Positions 9,318 to 33,068 are shown, counted from the first letter of the stretch. The stretch is 64,000 nucleotides of DNA from Luteimonas rhizosphaericola (GCF_029888045.1 NZ_JARXRN010000020.1:429151-493150), one strand, 5' to 3'. The notes: generated by a model not told the origin, from the sequence alone. Made by a program: numbers and translations.

Positions 9318-11000
9318 TCAGCGCCGGACCTCGCGGGACGTCGCCGTGGCGGCGCCACGGTCCAGCCAGTCCCGCAGGCGCGTCCACAGCATCAGGGCGG
9401 GCGGCGCCACACGCACCGCAGACGTGGAGGCGACCGGCGCCTGGACCGCCCGGGCCGCGCCCGCGGCCGGCTCGGACGCAGGCACATCCGCCGGCCGTGA
9501 CGCGGGGGCCGCGCCGGAGGTCGAGCGCATCGCCGCGACCGGCTGCGCGGACGCGCCGGCGACCGCCATGCCGCTCCCCGACGCACCACCGGCGCCCAGC
9601 GGCTGGCTGCCGCCACGGCGGACCCGGGTCGGCGGCGGCGGCGCCGAGGCGACTTCGTCCGCACCCAGGTCGTACGGCGCGGTGCGCGCCTGGCGGTCGA
9701 TGTCGTCGGTCACCTGGGCGATCGTGGTGCCGGCGTTGATCGCGGGGCTGTTGGCCGGCAGGCGGCCGTTGGCGTCGACCGAATACGCGGCCTGCTTGCT
9801 GTTGGCGTCGACGTTGAGCGCGTTGCGCCACTGCGTCAGGCTGCCCTGGCTGAAGCCGCTGCCGGGACGGTTGTCGCGGAACACGCAGCCGGTGCCGTAG
9901 CCGTTCCAGTCGGTGCCGGGCGAGCCGCTCAGGCCCGACAGTCCGCCCAGTTCGCTCGAATGGCGGATCTCCACGCAGCGGTTGTTGGCCTGGATCACGA
10001 GGTTGTTGACGATCCTCGGGTTGACGTTCGCCGGGCGCTTGGCCGCCGGGTCGTAGTCCTGGAAGGTGACCCCGAAATAGAGCGCCGAATGCGCGCCGGT
10101 GGCGGTGTTGACCAGGGTGTTGTTCGCCACCACCGTGTCCTTCGACGCGTACAGGCCGATGCCGGCGTAGCGGGTGTTGCGCACCACGTTGTTGCGCACG
10201 ATGCCGCCGATGGCCTCGTAGTAGTTCGGGTTCACCGACAGGTCGAAGAACTCCGGGCTGGTGTCGAAGCCGACGAGGATGCCGGCATCGCCCGTGTTCT
10301 CGATCCGGTTGCGCTGGATCACCACGTTGCGCGCGCCGCCCTTGAAGTACAGGCCGGTGGTCGCGGTGTCGTGGATGAAGCTGTCCTCGACCACCATGCC
10401 GTCGCCGTTGACGTTGTCGATGCCGTCGGCGTTGCCGCTGTCACGGGTGCCTGTGTTGCGGATCTCCACCCGGCGGATGATCGCGCGGTTGGACTTGGGC
10501 GTGATCTTGATCCCGTCGCGGCCCGAATCGCGGATCAGCAGGTCCTCCATCACCACGTCGGAGGCGCCCGTGTTCGACGACGGACCGCCCTGGTACCACG
10601 CGGTCTGCAGCATGATCCCGTAGTAGAAGCCGCCACTGATCTCCAGGTTGGCGATGCGGCTGCCCGAGGCGCCCGGATCGACCTGGATGGTGACGGAGTT
10701 CGACGTGGACGTGTTGCAGTGGATCAGGGCGCGTTCGCCCGCGGGCGAGCGCAGCGTGACCCGCTGGCGCAGGCGCACGTTGCATTCGTTGTAGGTGCGG
10801 TTGCCCGACGGCGCGCGCACGGTCACGGTGTCGCCGGCGCGCGCGGCCGACAGGCCCCGCTGGACCGTCCGGTAGGGACGCGACGAACTGCCGTTGCCGC
10901 TGGAATCGTTGCCGCTGGTGGAGACGAAATATTCGGCCGACCAGGCCGGTGCGGCGGCCAGCGCCAGGACCAGCGCGGCCATCAGGGTACTGCGGGGCAT
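9318..11000 (-). CDS. Secreted right-handed parallel beta-helix protein
   Basis: 560 residues. The start ATG at 11000 follows GAGGT at good spacing and opens a signal peptide (MPRSTLMAALVLALAAAPAWSA). The mature protein opens with EYFVSTSGNDSSGNGS.., the entry of pectate-lyase-like beta-helices, and has solenoid rungs such as VVEDSFIHDTATTGLYFKGG, VVIQRNRIENTGDAGIL and GIVRNNVVRNTRYAGIGLYA. Most of it is nearly collinear with the beta-helix half of the protein at 854-3625. The last 150 residues are an Ala/Pro/Ser-rich linker, then a short tail RVAPPALMLWTRLRDWLDR that recurs in the protein at 34153-35799. No DPHD motif of AlgG/AlgE epimerases is found. Probably an EPS lyase, epimerase or binding protein; activity not assigned. 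Confidence 0.82.
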   Translation of the reverse strand: MPRSTLMAALVLALAAAPAWSAEYFVSTSGNDSSGNGSSSRPYRTVQRGLSAARAGDTVTVRAPSGNRTYNECNVRLRQRVTLRSPAGERALIHCNTSTSNSVTIQVDPGASGSRIANLEISGGFYYGIMLQTAWYQGGPSSNTGASDVVMEDLLIRDSGRDGIKITPKSNRAIIRRVEIRNTGTRDSGNADGIDNVNGDGMVVEDSFIHDTATTGLYFKGGARNVVIQRNRIENTGDAGILVGFDTSPEFFDLSVNPNYYEAIGGIVRNNVVRNTRYAGIGLYASKDTVVANNTLVNTATGAHSALYFGVTFQDYDPAAKRPANVNPRIVNNLVIQANNRCVEIRHSSELGGLSGLSGSPGTDWNGYGTGCVFRDNRPGSGFSQGSLTQWRNALNVDANSKQAAYSVDANGRLPANSPAINAGTTIAQVTDDIDRQARTAPYDLGADEVASAPPPPTRVRRGGSQPLGAGGASGSGMAVAGASAQPVAAMRSTSGAAPASRPADVPASEPAAGAARAVQAPVASTSAVRVAPPALMLWTRLRDWLDRGAATATSREVRR

Positions 11001-11245
11001 GCGGACTACCTCGGGTATCGGAATTGCGGTGTGGCCCCCTGATTGCCCGCGACAGGGAGGCCCGTCGCAAAGCCCGGCGAGGCTCTCACGCAATTGCTGA
11101 ACCGTTGGTACATCTTTGCCAGATGGCGGCGGGAGGCGGATTCGGACGCGTTCGCCCGCGCAGGAGTGTGACCACGCGCACATACGCGCGCGGGCAACCG
11201 TCCGGGATTGCGCAGGATGGACGCCCTGGTCGCGCCCCCGATTCT

Positions 11246-11989
11246 CTAGAGGCGCTTGCCCACGGCCCGGGCGGCGTAATGGGCGAAATACCAGCCCGAT
11301 CGCAGCACGCCCAGGCGCTCGCTCTCGCGGTAGATCCGCCACTGCCACCGGGCGGCACGCAGCTTGTTCGACGACAGCGACCCCTGCCGCACCAGGTAGG
11401 AGGCCAGCATCCGGTCCGGCTGCGCGCAGACCGCCTCGCCCGCCGCCCGCACCAGCCCGAGCCAGAACACGTAGTCCTCGTGTCCCATCGCGCCGAAGCG
11501 CGGATCTCCGAGCGAACGGTCGTAGAGCCCGGTCAGGTTGCCGATGCAGTTGCCCTTGAGCATCTCGGCATAGGTGGCACGCGCCGGCGGCCGCACCCGC
11601 GACAGCACCCGCCCCGCGGCATCCACGCGCTCGTAGGCGGTGTAGCCCACGCGTGCCCCGCTCTCGCGCAGCGCGGCCAGCTGCACCTCGAGCTTGTCCG
11701 GATACCAGGTGTCGTCGCTGTCGAGGAAGGCGACGTAGCGCCCGCTGGCGGCCTCGATCCCGGCGTTGCGCGCCGCCGCCACGCCGCCGTTGCGCGGCTG
11801 GCGGATCGGCACCACGCGCGGGTCGGCGTCCGCCTGGCGCTGGATCAGTTCCCAGCTGGCGTCGGTGGAGCGGTCGTCGACCACCAGCAGTTCCACCGCG
11901 GCGTGGGTCTGCGCGAGCGCGGAGCGCATGGACGCCTCCAGCGTCCCGGCCGCGTTGTAGGCGGGCATCACCACGCTCACCCGATCCAT
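11246..11989 (-). CDS. Glycosyltransferase family 2
   Basis: 247 residues. GT-A fold: N-terminal VSVVMPAYNAAGTLEASMRS, the first Asp motif ELLVVDDRSTDASWE, RNGGVAAARNAGIEAASG and the DxD-type metal motif FLDSDDTWYPDKLE; MGHEDYVFWLGLV carries the likely catalytic acid region. It transfers a sugar with inversion, here probably onto the EPS lipid-linked intermediate in the cytoplasm. The ATG at 11989 has a purine-rich GGGGAAG upstream; the frame is open further to 12049 but without a better site. It is divergent from the hexapeptide transferase gene, with 152 bp between the two starts that should hold both promoters. Confidence 0.9.
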   Translation of the reverse strand: MDRVSVVMPAYNAAGTLEASMRSALAQTHAAVELLVVDDRSTDASWELIQRQADADPRVVPIRQPRNGGVAAARNAGIEAASGRYVAFLDSDDTWYPDKLEVQLAALRESGARVGYTAYERVDAAGRVLSRVRPPARATYAEMLKGNCIGNLTGLYDRSLGDPRFGAMGHEDYVFWLGLVRAAGEAVCAQPDRMLASYLVRQGSLSSNKLRAARWQWRIYRESERLGVLRSGWYFAHYAARAVGKRL

Positions 11990-12141
11990 CCGGACTTCCC
12001 CTGCACGTCGTCCAGGCGGTAAACGCGAAAACGCGTCGCGGGCGGGCACGCGCCCGGCACGGCGGCCGGCCGCGGCCGGATATCATGCCGGCCTGCGTCC
12101 ATCCGGGGATGCGCGTTCCGGCAGCGGCCGGCGGGGGAAGC

Positions 12142-12675
12142 ATGCGGTTCGTCGACGACGTCAAGGCCAAGTCCCGCTGGTGCTACGGCGACGACCGTCC
12201 GCGCACCCTGCTCAAGACCCTGCTCACCGACGGCACCTTCGCGATGGCCTGCTACCGGGCGATGCAGTGGTCGCAGGCGCACCGGCTGGCGCCGCTGGCG
12301 ATGGTGTTCAACAAGCTCAACGCGTTCTTCGGCCAGTGCATCATCGGCCGCGGCGCGGATTTCGGGCCGTGCTTCGTGCTGATCCACAGCCAGGGCGTGG
12401 TGATCAACGGCAGCGTGCGGGGCGGCGCGCATGTCTACATCGAGCACCAGGTGACGATCGGGGCCGAAAAGTACGTCTCGCCGCGGATCGGCGACCACGT
12501 GTTCATCGGCGCGGGTGCGAAGATCGTCGGCGCCGTCACCCTGGGCGACCACAGCCGGGTCGGCGCCAACGCGGTGGTGGTGCACGACGTGCCGGCGGGC
12601 GCGACCGTCGGCGGAATCCCCGCGCGCGTCCTGCGCCAGCGCGTTCCCGGAGAAGCTGCGGACGCCGGGGCCTGA
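12142..12675 (+). CDS. Hexapeptide-repeat (CysE-like) acyltransferase
   Basis: 177 residues. A short helical N-terminus (FAMACYRAMQWSQ) is followed by a left-handed beta-helix with hexapeptide repeats: IIGRGADFGPCFVLIHSQGVV, VYIEHQVTIGAEK, IGDHVFIGAGAKIVGAVTLGDHSRVGANAVV, and the C-terminal VGGIPARVL typical of serine O-acetyltransferase-like enzymes. The catalytic His lies in the HSQGVVI-type segment. It probably O-acetylates an EPS sugar or precursor using acetyl-CoA. It heads a plus-strand series with two glycosyltransferases and the nucleotide-sugar dehydrogenase. The length is shorter than CysE (about 270), so an EPS role is preferred over cysteine synthesis. GGGGGAAG precedes the start. 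Confidence 0.87.
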   Translation: MRFVDDVKAKSRWCYGDDRPRTLLKTLLTDGTFAMACYRAMQWSQAHRLAPLAMVFNKLNAFFGQCIIGRGADFGPCFVLIHSQGVVINGSVRGGAHVYIEHQVTIGAEKYVSPRIGDHVFIGAGAKIVGAVTLGDHSRVGANAVVVHDVPAGATVGGIPARVLRQRVPGEAADAGA

Positions 12676-12928
12676 AGCGGCTACCGCGCTGGAGCAGCCA
12701 GCGGCATCCCATCCCCTGAAAGCGGATCGACGCCCACCCTCGCATGCGGGGGACGCGCCGGGGCGACGCTGGCCTGTCGCGGGCGGAATTCGCGTGATCT
12801 GAAGACATCGCGCGGACGGGGACCGCGCCGTGCATGCAGCGGCGTGTCCCGCCGACTCTGCACCCGTGGTCCCGCCTGCCTCCCGGTTGCGCGCGGCTCC
12901 CACGCGGCCTGCATTCACGACGGAACGC

Positions 12929-14125
12929 ATGAAGATCCTGGCGCTGACCAACCTGTACCCGAACCCGCTGCAGCCGCACCGCGCCGCGTTCAACCGCCAC
13001 CGCTTCCGCTTCCTGGCCGGGCACCACGAGGTCCGGCTGATCGCGCCGGTGTCCTGGCGCGACGAATGGGCGCTGCGTGGCGCCGGCGCCCGGATTCCGC
13101 CCGGCCGACGCACCACCTGCGACGGCATCGCCGTCGAACATCCGCGCTACTGGTACACGCCCGGCGTGCTGCGGGGGCAGTACGGGCGCTTCTTCGAGGC
13201 CTCGGTGCGCGGCGCGTTCGATCGCGCCGTGCGCGAGCTGCAGCCCGACATCGTCCTGGCCACGTGGGCCTATCCCGACGGCTGGGCCGCGGTGCGGCTG
13301 GCGCGGCGCCACGGGCTGCCGGTCGCGGTGCTGGTGCACGGCAGCGACGTGCGCCGCATGGACGAATTCGCCGCGCGCCGCAACGGCACGCGCGAAGCGC
13401 TGTGCGAGGCCGATGGCGTGATCGCGGTGTCGGCCGACCTCGCCGCGCGCGTGGTCGCGCTCGGCGCGGCGCCCGACCGCGTCGCCACCGTGCTCGATGG
13501 CGTCGACCGCACCCTGTTCCATCCCGGCGAGCGCGCCGACGCGCGGCGGCGCCTCGGCCTGGGTGACGACCACCGCCACCTGCTCTACATCGGCAACCTG
13601 CTGCCGGTGAAGGGCGTCGACGTGCTGCTGCAGGCGTGCCAGGTGCTGGACGCGACGCGGCGGGACTGGTGCCTGCACCTGGTCGGCGACGGCGCCGAGC
13701 GCCCGCGACTGCAGGCCCAGGCGCAGGCCGCGGGACTCGCCGGGCGGGTGCTCTTCCACGGCGCGCAGCCGCATGCCGCCCTGCCCGACTGGCTGCGCGC
13801 GGCCGACCTGTTCGTGCTGCCCAGCCGTTCGGAAGGCATTCCCAACGTGCTGCTCGAGGCCTCCGCCTGCGCGACGCCGTATGTCGCCAGCCGGGTCGGC
13901 GGCATTCCCGAGATCGCCGCGCTCGGTGCGGGCGTGCTGGTGCCGCCCGAGCAGCCGCAGGCGCTGGCCGAAGCGATCGACCATGCCCTCGACGCGCCGC
14001 CCGCGCAGCCGGCGGACGGTCCGCGCGACCGGCGCGAGGCGGTCGGCGAGATCGCCGCCTTCCTCGCGCGCACCGCGGCGCGCACGCGCGAACCGCCGGC
14101 GCTGTCCCGATCCGCCGCCGTCTGA
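12929..14125 (+). CDS. Glycosyltransferase family 4
   Basis: 398 residues. The N-terminal acceptor domain starts MKILALTNLYPNPLQPHRAAF and contains the VLVHGSDVRR loop typical of GT4. The C-terminal donor domain has LLYIGNLLPVKGVDVLL, LVGDGAERPRLQ and the E-x7-E motif in SRSEGIPNVLLEASACATP. A retaining sugar transferase of EPS assembly, cytoplasmic face of the membrane. The ATG at 12929 is chosen because the conserved N-terminus begins there; the open frame upstream to 12830 is not protein-like. The 253 bp between it and the acyltransferase gene show no other gene and may hold a promoter. Confidence 0.9.
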   Translation: MKILALTNLYPNPLQPHRAAFNRHRFRFLAGHHEVRLIAPVSWRDEWALRGAGARIPPGRRTTCDGIAVEHPRYWYTPGVLRGQYGRFFEASVRGAFDRAVRELQPDIVLATWAYPDGWAAVRLARRHGLPVAVLVHGSDVRRMDEFAARRNGTREALCEADGVIAVSADLAARVVALGAAPDRVATVLDGVDRTLFHPGERADARRRLGLGDDHRHLLYIGNLLPVKGVDVLLQACQVLDATRRDWCLHLVGDGAERPRLQAQAQAAGLAGRVLFHGAQPHAALPDWLRAADLFVLPSRSEGIPNVLLEASACATPYVASRVGGIPEIAALGAGVLVPPEQPQALAEAIDHALDAPPAQPADGPRDRREAVGEIAAFLARTAARTREPPALSRSAAV

Positions 14126-14193
14126 CGTTCTCCATCAAAGACCCCTGCAGCGCGGCTCCACCGGCGGCGCGCCATCCGCGAGCACAGACCTCC

Positions 14194-15492
14194 ATGCCAG
14201 ACTCCAGCGGCCAGCCGCGCCTGAAGATCCTGTTCCTGCACAAGCAGATCCTGTTCCCGCGCGATACCGGCGGCAAGATCCGCGTGCTGAACCTGCTCAA
14301 GCACCTCGCGCGCTGGCACGACGTCACCTACGTGTGCAACCTGCGCCGTGGCGAGGAAGCGCTGCTGCCGCAGATGGAGGCGCTGGGGCTGAAGGTCGAG
14401 GCGGTGCCCGGCGAAGCCTCGCCGCACGGCAGCCCGCGGTTCCTCGCCAGCGCGGTGGCCAACCTGGCCTCGTCGCGCCCCTACGCCATCGACCGCAACT
14501 ACGATCCCGCGCTGCGTCGCCGGATCGAGGCCCTCGTCGCGCGCGAGCGCTTCGACCTGGTGATCTGCGACACCGTGCAGATGGCCCGCCACACCATCGG
14601 CCTGGACCTGCCGCCGACGATCCTGTTCCAGCACAACGTCGAGGCGCAGATCCTGCAGCGCCACGCCGAGGTCAGCCGCGGCGCGGCGATGCGCGCCTAC
14701 ATGTTCAACCAGTACCGGCGCATGGCGGCGTTCGAGGGCGGCTGCGGCCGGCACTTCGACCACGTGATCGCGGTCAGCCGGCAGGATGCGGACATCTTCC
14801 GCGACCGCTACGGCTGGCAGCACGTGGACCCGATCGACACCGCGGTGGACACCGACTTCTTCCAGCCCGACCCCGCGCGCGAACGCGAGGGCCAGGTGAT
14901 GTTCCTCGGTTCGATGGACTGGCTGCCCAACCAGGACGGCATGCGCTGGTTCTGCGACGAGGTCTGGCCCCGGGTGATCGCCCGGCGCCCGGACGCGCGC
15001 TTCCGCATCGTCGGCCGCAACCCGCCGCCGGCGATCCAGGCCCTGGCGCAGCGCCCCGGCATCGAGGTCACCGGCTCGGTCCCCGACGTGCGCCCGCACC
15101 TGGCCGATGCGGCGGTGGTGGTGGTGCCGCTGCTGGTCGGCGGCGGCACCCGGCTGAAGATCTACGAGGCGATGGCGATGGCCCGCGCCACGGTCAGCAC
15201 CACGATCGGCGCCGAAGGACTGCCGGTCGAGCCCGGCACCCACTTCCTGCAGGCCGACACGCCCGAGCGCTTCGCCGACGACATCCTGCGCCTGCTCGAC
15301 GACGCCCCGCTTCGGCACCGGATCGGCGACGCCGCCGATGCCTTCGTGCGCGCGCACTACTCCAGCGAGACGATCGCCCGCCAGTTCGAGGCGATCTGCC
15401 TCGGCGTCGCCGCCCGCGCGCCGGGCCATGCCGCCGCGCGCCCCGCGCGCGCGAGCACCCTCATTCCCTCAAGCGAGCCAGTCAAACCATGA
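14194..15492 (+). CDS. Glycosyltransferase (GT4-like, exosortase/EPS-associated type)
   Basis: 432 residues. The N-terminal ILFLHKQILFPRDTGGKIRVLNLLKHLA and the later FLGSMDWLPNQDGMRWFCDEVWP, FRIVGRNPPPAIQAL, VPDVRPHLADAAVVVVPLLVGGGTRLKIYEAMAM are those of the sugar-transferase group found with PEP-CTERM/EpsH systems (TIGR03087-like, from memory). It would add a sugar to the EPS repeat unit. The last 30 residues are Ala/Pro-rich. Its TGA overlaps the ATG of the next gene (ATGA), so expression of the dehydrogenase is coupled. A gap of 68 bp separates it from the upstream GT4 gene. Confidence 0.87.
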   Translation: MPDSSGQPRLKILFLHKQILFPRDTGGKIRVLNLLKHLARWHDVTYVCNLRRGEEALLPQMEALGLKVEAVPGEASPHGSPRFLASAVANLASSRPYAIDRNYDPALRRRIEALVARERFDLVICDTVQMARHTIGLDLPPTILFQHNVEAQILQRHAEVSRGAAMRAYMFNQYRRMAAFEGGCGRHFDHVIAVSRQDADIFRDRYGWQHVDPIDTAVDTDFFQPDPAREREGQVMFLGSMDWLPNQDGMRWFCDEVWPRVIARRPDARFRIVGRNPPPAIQALAQRPGIEVTGSVPDVRPHLADAAVVVVPLLVGGGTRLKIYEAMAMARATVSTTIGAEGLPVEPGTHFLQADTPERFADDILRLLDDAPLRHRIGDAADAFVRAHYSSETIARQFEAICLGVAARAPGHAAARPARASTLIPSSEPVKP

Positions 15493-16817
15493 GCAATGTT
15501 GCGGTATTCGGCCTGGGCTACGTCGGTTGCGTGACCGGCGCCTGCCTGGCCAAGGACGGTCACACCGTCATCGGCGTCGACATCGACCAGGACAAGGTGG
15601 CCGAGATCAACGCCGGCCAGGCCCCGATCCGCGAGAACGGGCTGGACGAACTGGTCGCGGCGCAGGTCGCCGCCGGACGCCTGCGCGCCACCACCGACAC
15701 CGCGCTCGCGGTGGCCGGCTCGGACGTGGCGATGATCGCCGTCGGCACGCCCTCGATGGAGGACGGCAGCGTCACCACGCACGTGCTCGAGAGCGTGATC
15801 GCCGGCATCGGCACTGCCCTGCGCGCCGCGCCAAAGGCCTACCACGTGGTGATCCGCTCCACCCTGCTGCCCGGTCTGCTGGAAACGCAGATGCAGCCGA
15901 TCCTGGACAAGGCGCTGGGCGCCGACTTCCCCGCCGACGTGGTGTTGTGCAACAACCCGGAATTCCTGCGCGAAGGCTCGGCGCTGAAGGACTACTACCA
16001 CCCGCCGTACGTGCTGGTGGGCGCGGACGACGAGGCCCAGGCGCAGCCGGTGCTCGACCTGTACGCCGCGGTGGACGCGAAGAAGTTCGTCACCGACTCG
16101 CGCACCGCGGCGCTGGTGAAGTACGCCTGCAACAACTTCCACGCGGTCAAGGTCACTTTCGCCAACGAGATCGGCGCGGTCGCCAAGGCGATGGGCGCCG
16201 ACGGCCACGCGGTGATGAAGCTGGTCTGCGAGGACACCAAGCTCAACATCTCGCCGGCGTACATGCGCCCGGGCTTCGCGTTCGGCGGCTCGTGCCTGCC
16301 CAAGGACCTGCGCGCGATCAGCCGCTTCGCCGAGCACGAGGCGCTGCGCCTGAACATGCTGTCCTCGGTGATGGCCTCCAACGAGAGCCAGCTCAAGCGC
16401 GCGCTGAAGCTGGTGCGCGACACCGGGCGCAAGCAGATCGGCCTGGTCGGCCTGAGCTTCAAGAACGGCACCGACGACCTGCGCGAGAGCCCGATGGTGG
16501 AACTGGTGGAGACGCTCACCGGCTGGGGCCACCAGGTGAAGATCTACGATCCGAACGTGACCCTCGGCCGCCTGCGCGGACGCAACCTGAGCTACATCGA
16601 CCGTCACCTGCCGCACCTGGCGCAGATGCTGGTGTCCGAGCCGTCCGAGGTGCTGGACCACGCCGAGGTGCTGCTGCTGTGCACCGACGTGGCCGATGCG
16701 CACGACTGGCGCGCGGAGGCCAGCGGCCGGGTCTTCGACCTGCGTACGGACCTGGCGCGGCCGGTGTCCGACGCGAGCGAGGCCCTGGCCGAAGCGCGGG
16801 CCGCACGCGCGGCCTGA
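15489..16817 (+). CDS. AlgD-like nucleotide-sugar (GDP-mannose/UDP-glucose) 6-dehydrogenase
   Basis: 442 residues. The N-terminal NAD-binding fold is FGLGYVGCVTGACLAKDGH; catalytic Cys269 is in GFAFGGSCLPKDLRA; VKYACNNFHAVKVTFANEIG is the central helix; IGLVGLSFKNGTDDLRESP starts the C-terminal domain. The enzyme oxidises a nucleotide hexose twice with NAD+ to the uronic acid. Segment order, length and KYACNNFHAxKVTFANEIG resemble GDP-mannose 6-dehydrogenase AlgD more than UDP-glucose Ugd, so GDP-mannuronate is the preferred product, but this is not certain. It indicates that the EPS contains a uronic acid. Last gene of the plus-strand series; a strong hairpin follows at 16852. Confidence 0.88.
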   Translation: MSNVAVFGLGYVGCVTGACLAKDGHTVIGVDIDQDKVAEINAGQAPIRENGLDELVAAQVAAGRLRATTDTALAVAGSDVAMIAVGTPSMEDGSVTTHVLESVIAGIGTALRAAPKAYHVVIRSTLLPGLLETQMQPILDKALGADFPADVVLCNNPEFLREGSALKDYYHPPYVLVGADDEAQAQPVLDLYAAVDAKKFVTDSRTAALVKYACNNFHAVKVTFANEIGAVAKAMGADGHAVMKLVCEDTKLNISPAYMRPGFAFGGSCLPKDLRAISRFAEHEALRLNMLSSVMASNESQLKRALKLVRDTGRKQIGLVGLSFKNGTDDLRESPMVELVETLTGWGHQVKIYDPNVTLGRLRGRNLSYIDRHLPHLAQMLVSEPSEVLDHAEVLLLCTDVADAHDWRAEASGRVFDLRTDLARPVSDASEALAEARAARAA

Positions 16818-16851
16818 TCGCCGCCGGCAGCGCGGCGACCGGATGAGGCCA

Positions 16852-16878
16852 CCTGCGCGCCCGGTCCGGGCGCGCAGG
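16852..16878 (+). terminator. Hairpin after the nucleotide-sugar dehydrogenase gene
   Basis: Perfect inverted repeat CCTGCGCGCCCGG - T - CCGGGCGCGCAGG (13-base arms) 34 bp after the stop codon. No T-tract follows, so it may act as an RNA-stabilising 3' hairpin or a weak terminator. Confidence 0.5.
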
Positions 16879-16920
16879 CGCGCGACGCATGCCTCGATGC
16901 CGGCGCCGCCGGATGTTCGC

Positions 16921-17338
16921 GTCGCCCCGATATGGCCGCAAGCCTCATCCGGCGCGAGACGCGAATCACGTGATGATCGCCAAGCCCCGGGTGCGCTTCG
17001 CTTACCCGGGCTACGCGAGATCGTTCCGTAGCCCGGATAAGGCCGCAGGCCGCATCCGGGGCGGGACGCGAAACACGCGACAATCGCCGAGCCCCGGGTG
17101 CGCTTCGCTTACCCGGGCTACGCGAGATCGTTCCGTAGCCCGGATAAGGCCGCAGGCCGCATCCGGGGCGACACGCAAATCACGCGACAAACGCCGAGCT
17201 CCAGGTGCGCTTCGCTTACCCGGGCTACGCGAGATCGTTCCGTAGCCCGGATAAGGCCGCAGGCCGCATCCGGGGCGACACGCGAATCACGCGGAAAACG
17301 CCGAGCCCCGGGTGCGCTTTGCTTACCCGGGCTACGTG
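16921..17338. repeat. Tandem array of 107-bp REP/BIME-like palindromic repeats
   Basis: Three full units begin at 16984, 17091 and 17198; a fourth begins at 17305 and stops after its first half near 17338. A decayed half unit precedes them from 16921. Each unit holds two opposite stem-loops: CCCGGGTGCGCTTCGCTTAC.. and GTAGCCCGGATAAGGCCGCA..GCATCCGGGGC, the second very like enterobacterial REP sequences. The spacing is exactly 107 bp. The array fills the 548-bp gap (16818-17365) between the convergent dehydrogenase and hydrolase genes, which otherwise holds only the hairpin at 16852 and no gene. Such elements are mobilised by RAYT transposases and can protect or terminate transcripts. Confidence 0.9.
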
Positions 17339-17365
17339 GGCCGCAAGACCTCGCGTTCGGTCGCC

Positions 17366-18237
17366 CTACTCCGCGAACCGCGAGGCCATCCAGTCCCGCA
17401 GGTAGGCGAAGAGCTTTTCGCGATGCGCGCGCACGTAGAAGGTGTGGTCGCATTCGGGCCAGTACTCGCTGGCCATGTTCGGTGAGTCCATCACGCGGCC
17501 GAACGCTTCCCGCGCCTGGCGGCGGTGGTTGTGGTAGGAGGCCACGCCGCCGGTGTAGAGCATCAGCACCTGGGTGCCGCGCGCGTCGAGCGCGTGCAAC
17601 CGGCCGACCGCTTCCTCGCGCCTCGGAAAATCGCGCAGGTCGTCGTTGCCGACCGCGCGCGGTTCGCCATCGGCCTTGCGCAGCCGGCGGCGCAGTGCGC
17701 GCCACACCCGCGCGGGATTGAACAGGCGCGGCAGGTAGTGGCGGATCCGGTGGCCACGGGTGGCATAGCCGACGCCGTCGAGCAGCACCACGCCCGCCAC
17801 CCGCGCCTCCTGCGGCGCGAGGTTGAAGGCGTCGTCCGCGCCCGAGCACACGCCGCCGAGCACGAAGCGCCCGACGCCGGTCTCGCAGGTCACGACGTCC
17901 ATTGCCGCGCCGATCTCGTCGCGCTTGCGGCTGTCGCTGAGGCGGGTCGACAGCTGGCTGTCGCCGAGCCCGGACTGGTCGAAACGCAGCACCACGTACC
18001 CCTCGGCCGCCAGCCGCCGCGCCAGCTGCACGTACAGCCGGAACGGGCCCATGCGGTGCACGAGCCCCGCGTTGAGCAGGACCACCGCGGTCCGCCGCGG
18101 CGGCCGCCCGGTCGGCACGCTCAGCACGCCGACCAGCCCGTCGCCGAAGCCGACGACGCGTTCGTCCAGCACCGTCGCCGGCGCGGACGGCGCCCCCTGG
18201 TCGACCGGTGTTCCGGCGCGCACGGCGCCTTGCATGC

Positions 18238-18241
<4 letters not shown>
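17366..18241 (-). CDS. Alpha/beta hydrolase with Cys nucleophile (exosortase-locus hydrolase-1 type)
   Basis: 291 residues. Alpha/beta-hydrolase fold: TAVVLLNAGLVHRMGPFRLYVQLARRLAAEGYVVLRFDQSGLGDS, nucleophile elbow GGVCSGADDA with Cys132 in place of Ser (GxCxG, as in dienelactone hydrolases), and a likely catalytic His in CDHTFY near the C-terminus. The N-terminal GFGDGLVGVLS and the FRLYVQLAR segment resemble hydrolase 1 of exosortase-A EPS loci (TIGR03100-like, from memory). Its ATG overlaps the TGA of the NRPS gene (ATGA), so it is the last gene of the megasynthase operon. Possible roles: release or editing thioesterase, or acyl transfer to the EPS. An ATG at 18235 is an alternative start. 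Confidence 0.82.

Positions 18242-33068
<14,827 letters not shown>

Noticed and set aside
854-11000. AlgG/AlgE-type mannuronan C5-epimerase
   Set aside because: The beta-helix fold and an AlgD-like gene suggested it, but the DPHD catalytic motif was not found in the beta-helix proteins.
11001-11060. Sigma-54 promoter upstream of the beta-helix gene
   Set aside because: A GG-N10-GC spacing can be found on the minus strand but the rest of the -24/-12 consensus is missing, and the other EPS genes show nothing alike.
16921-17338. CRISPR array
   Set aside because: Units are identical over their whole length with no unique spacers, each contains two palindromes, and no cas genes are nearby.
16889-17721. 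Repetitive peptides encoded by the 107-bp repeats
   Set aside because: 107 is not a multiple of three, so each unit shifts frame; the peptides are by-products of palindromic DNA, without ribosome-binding sites.
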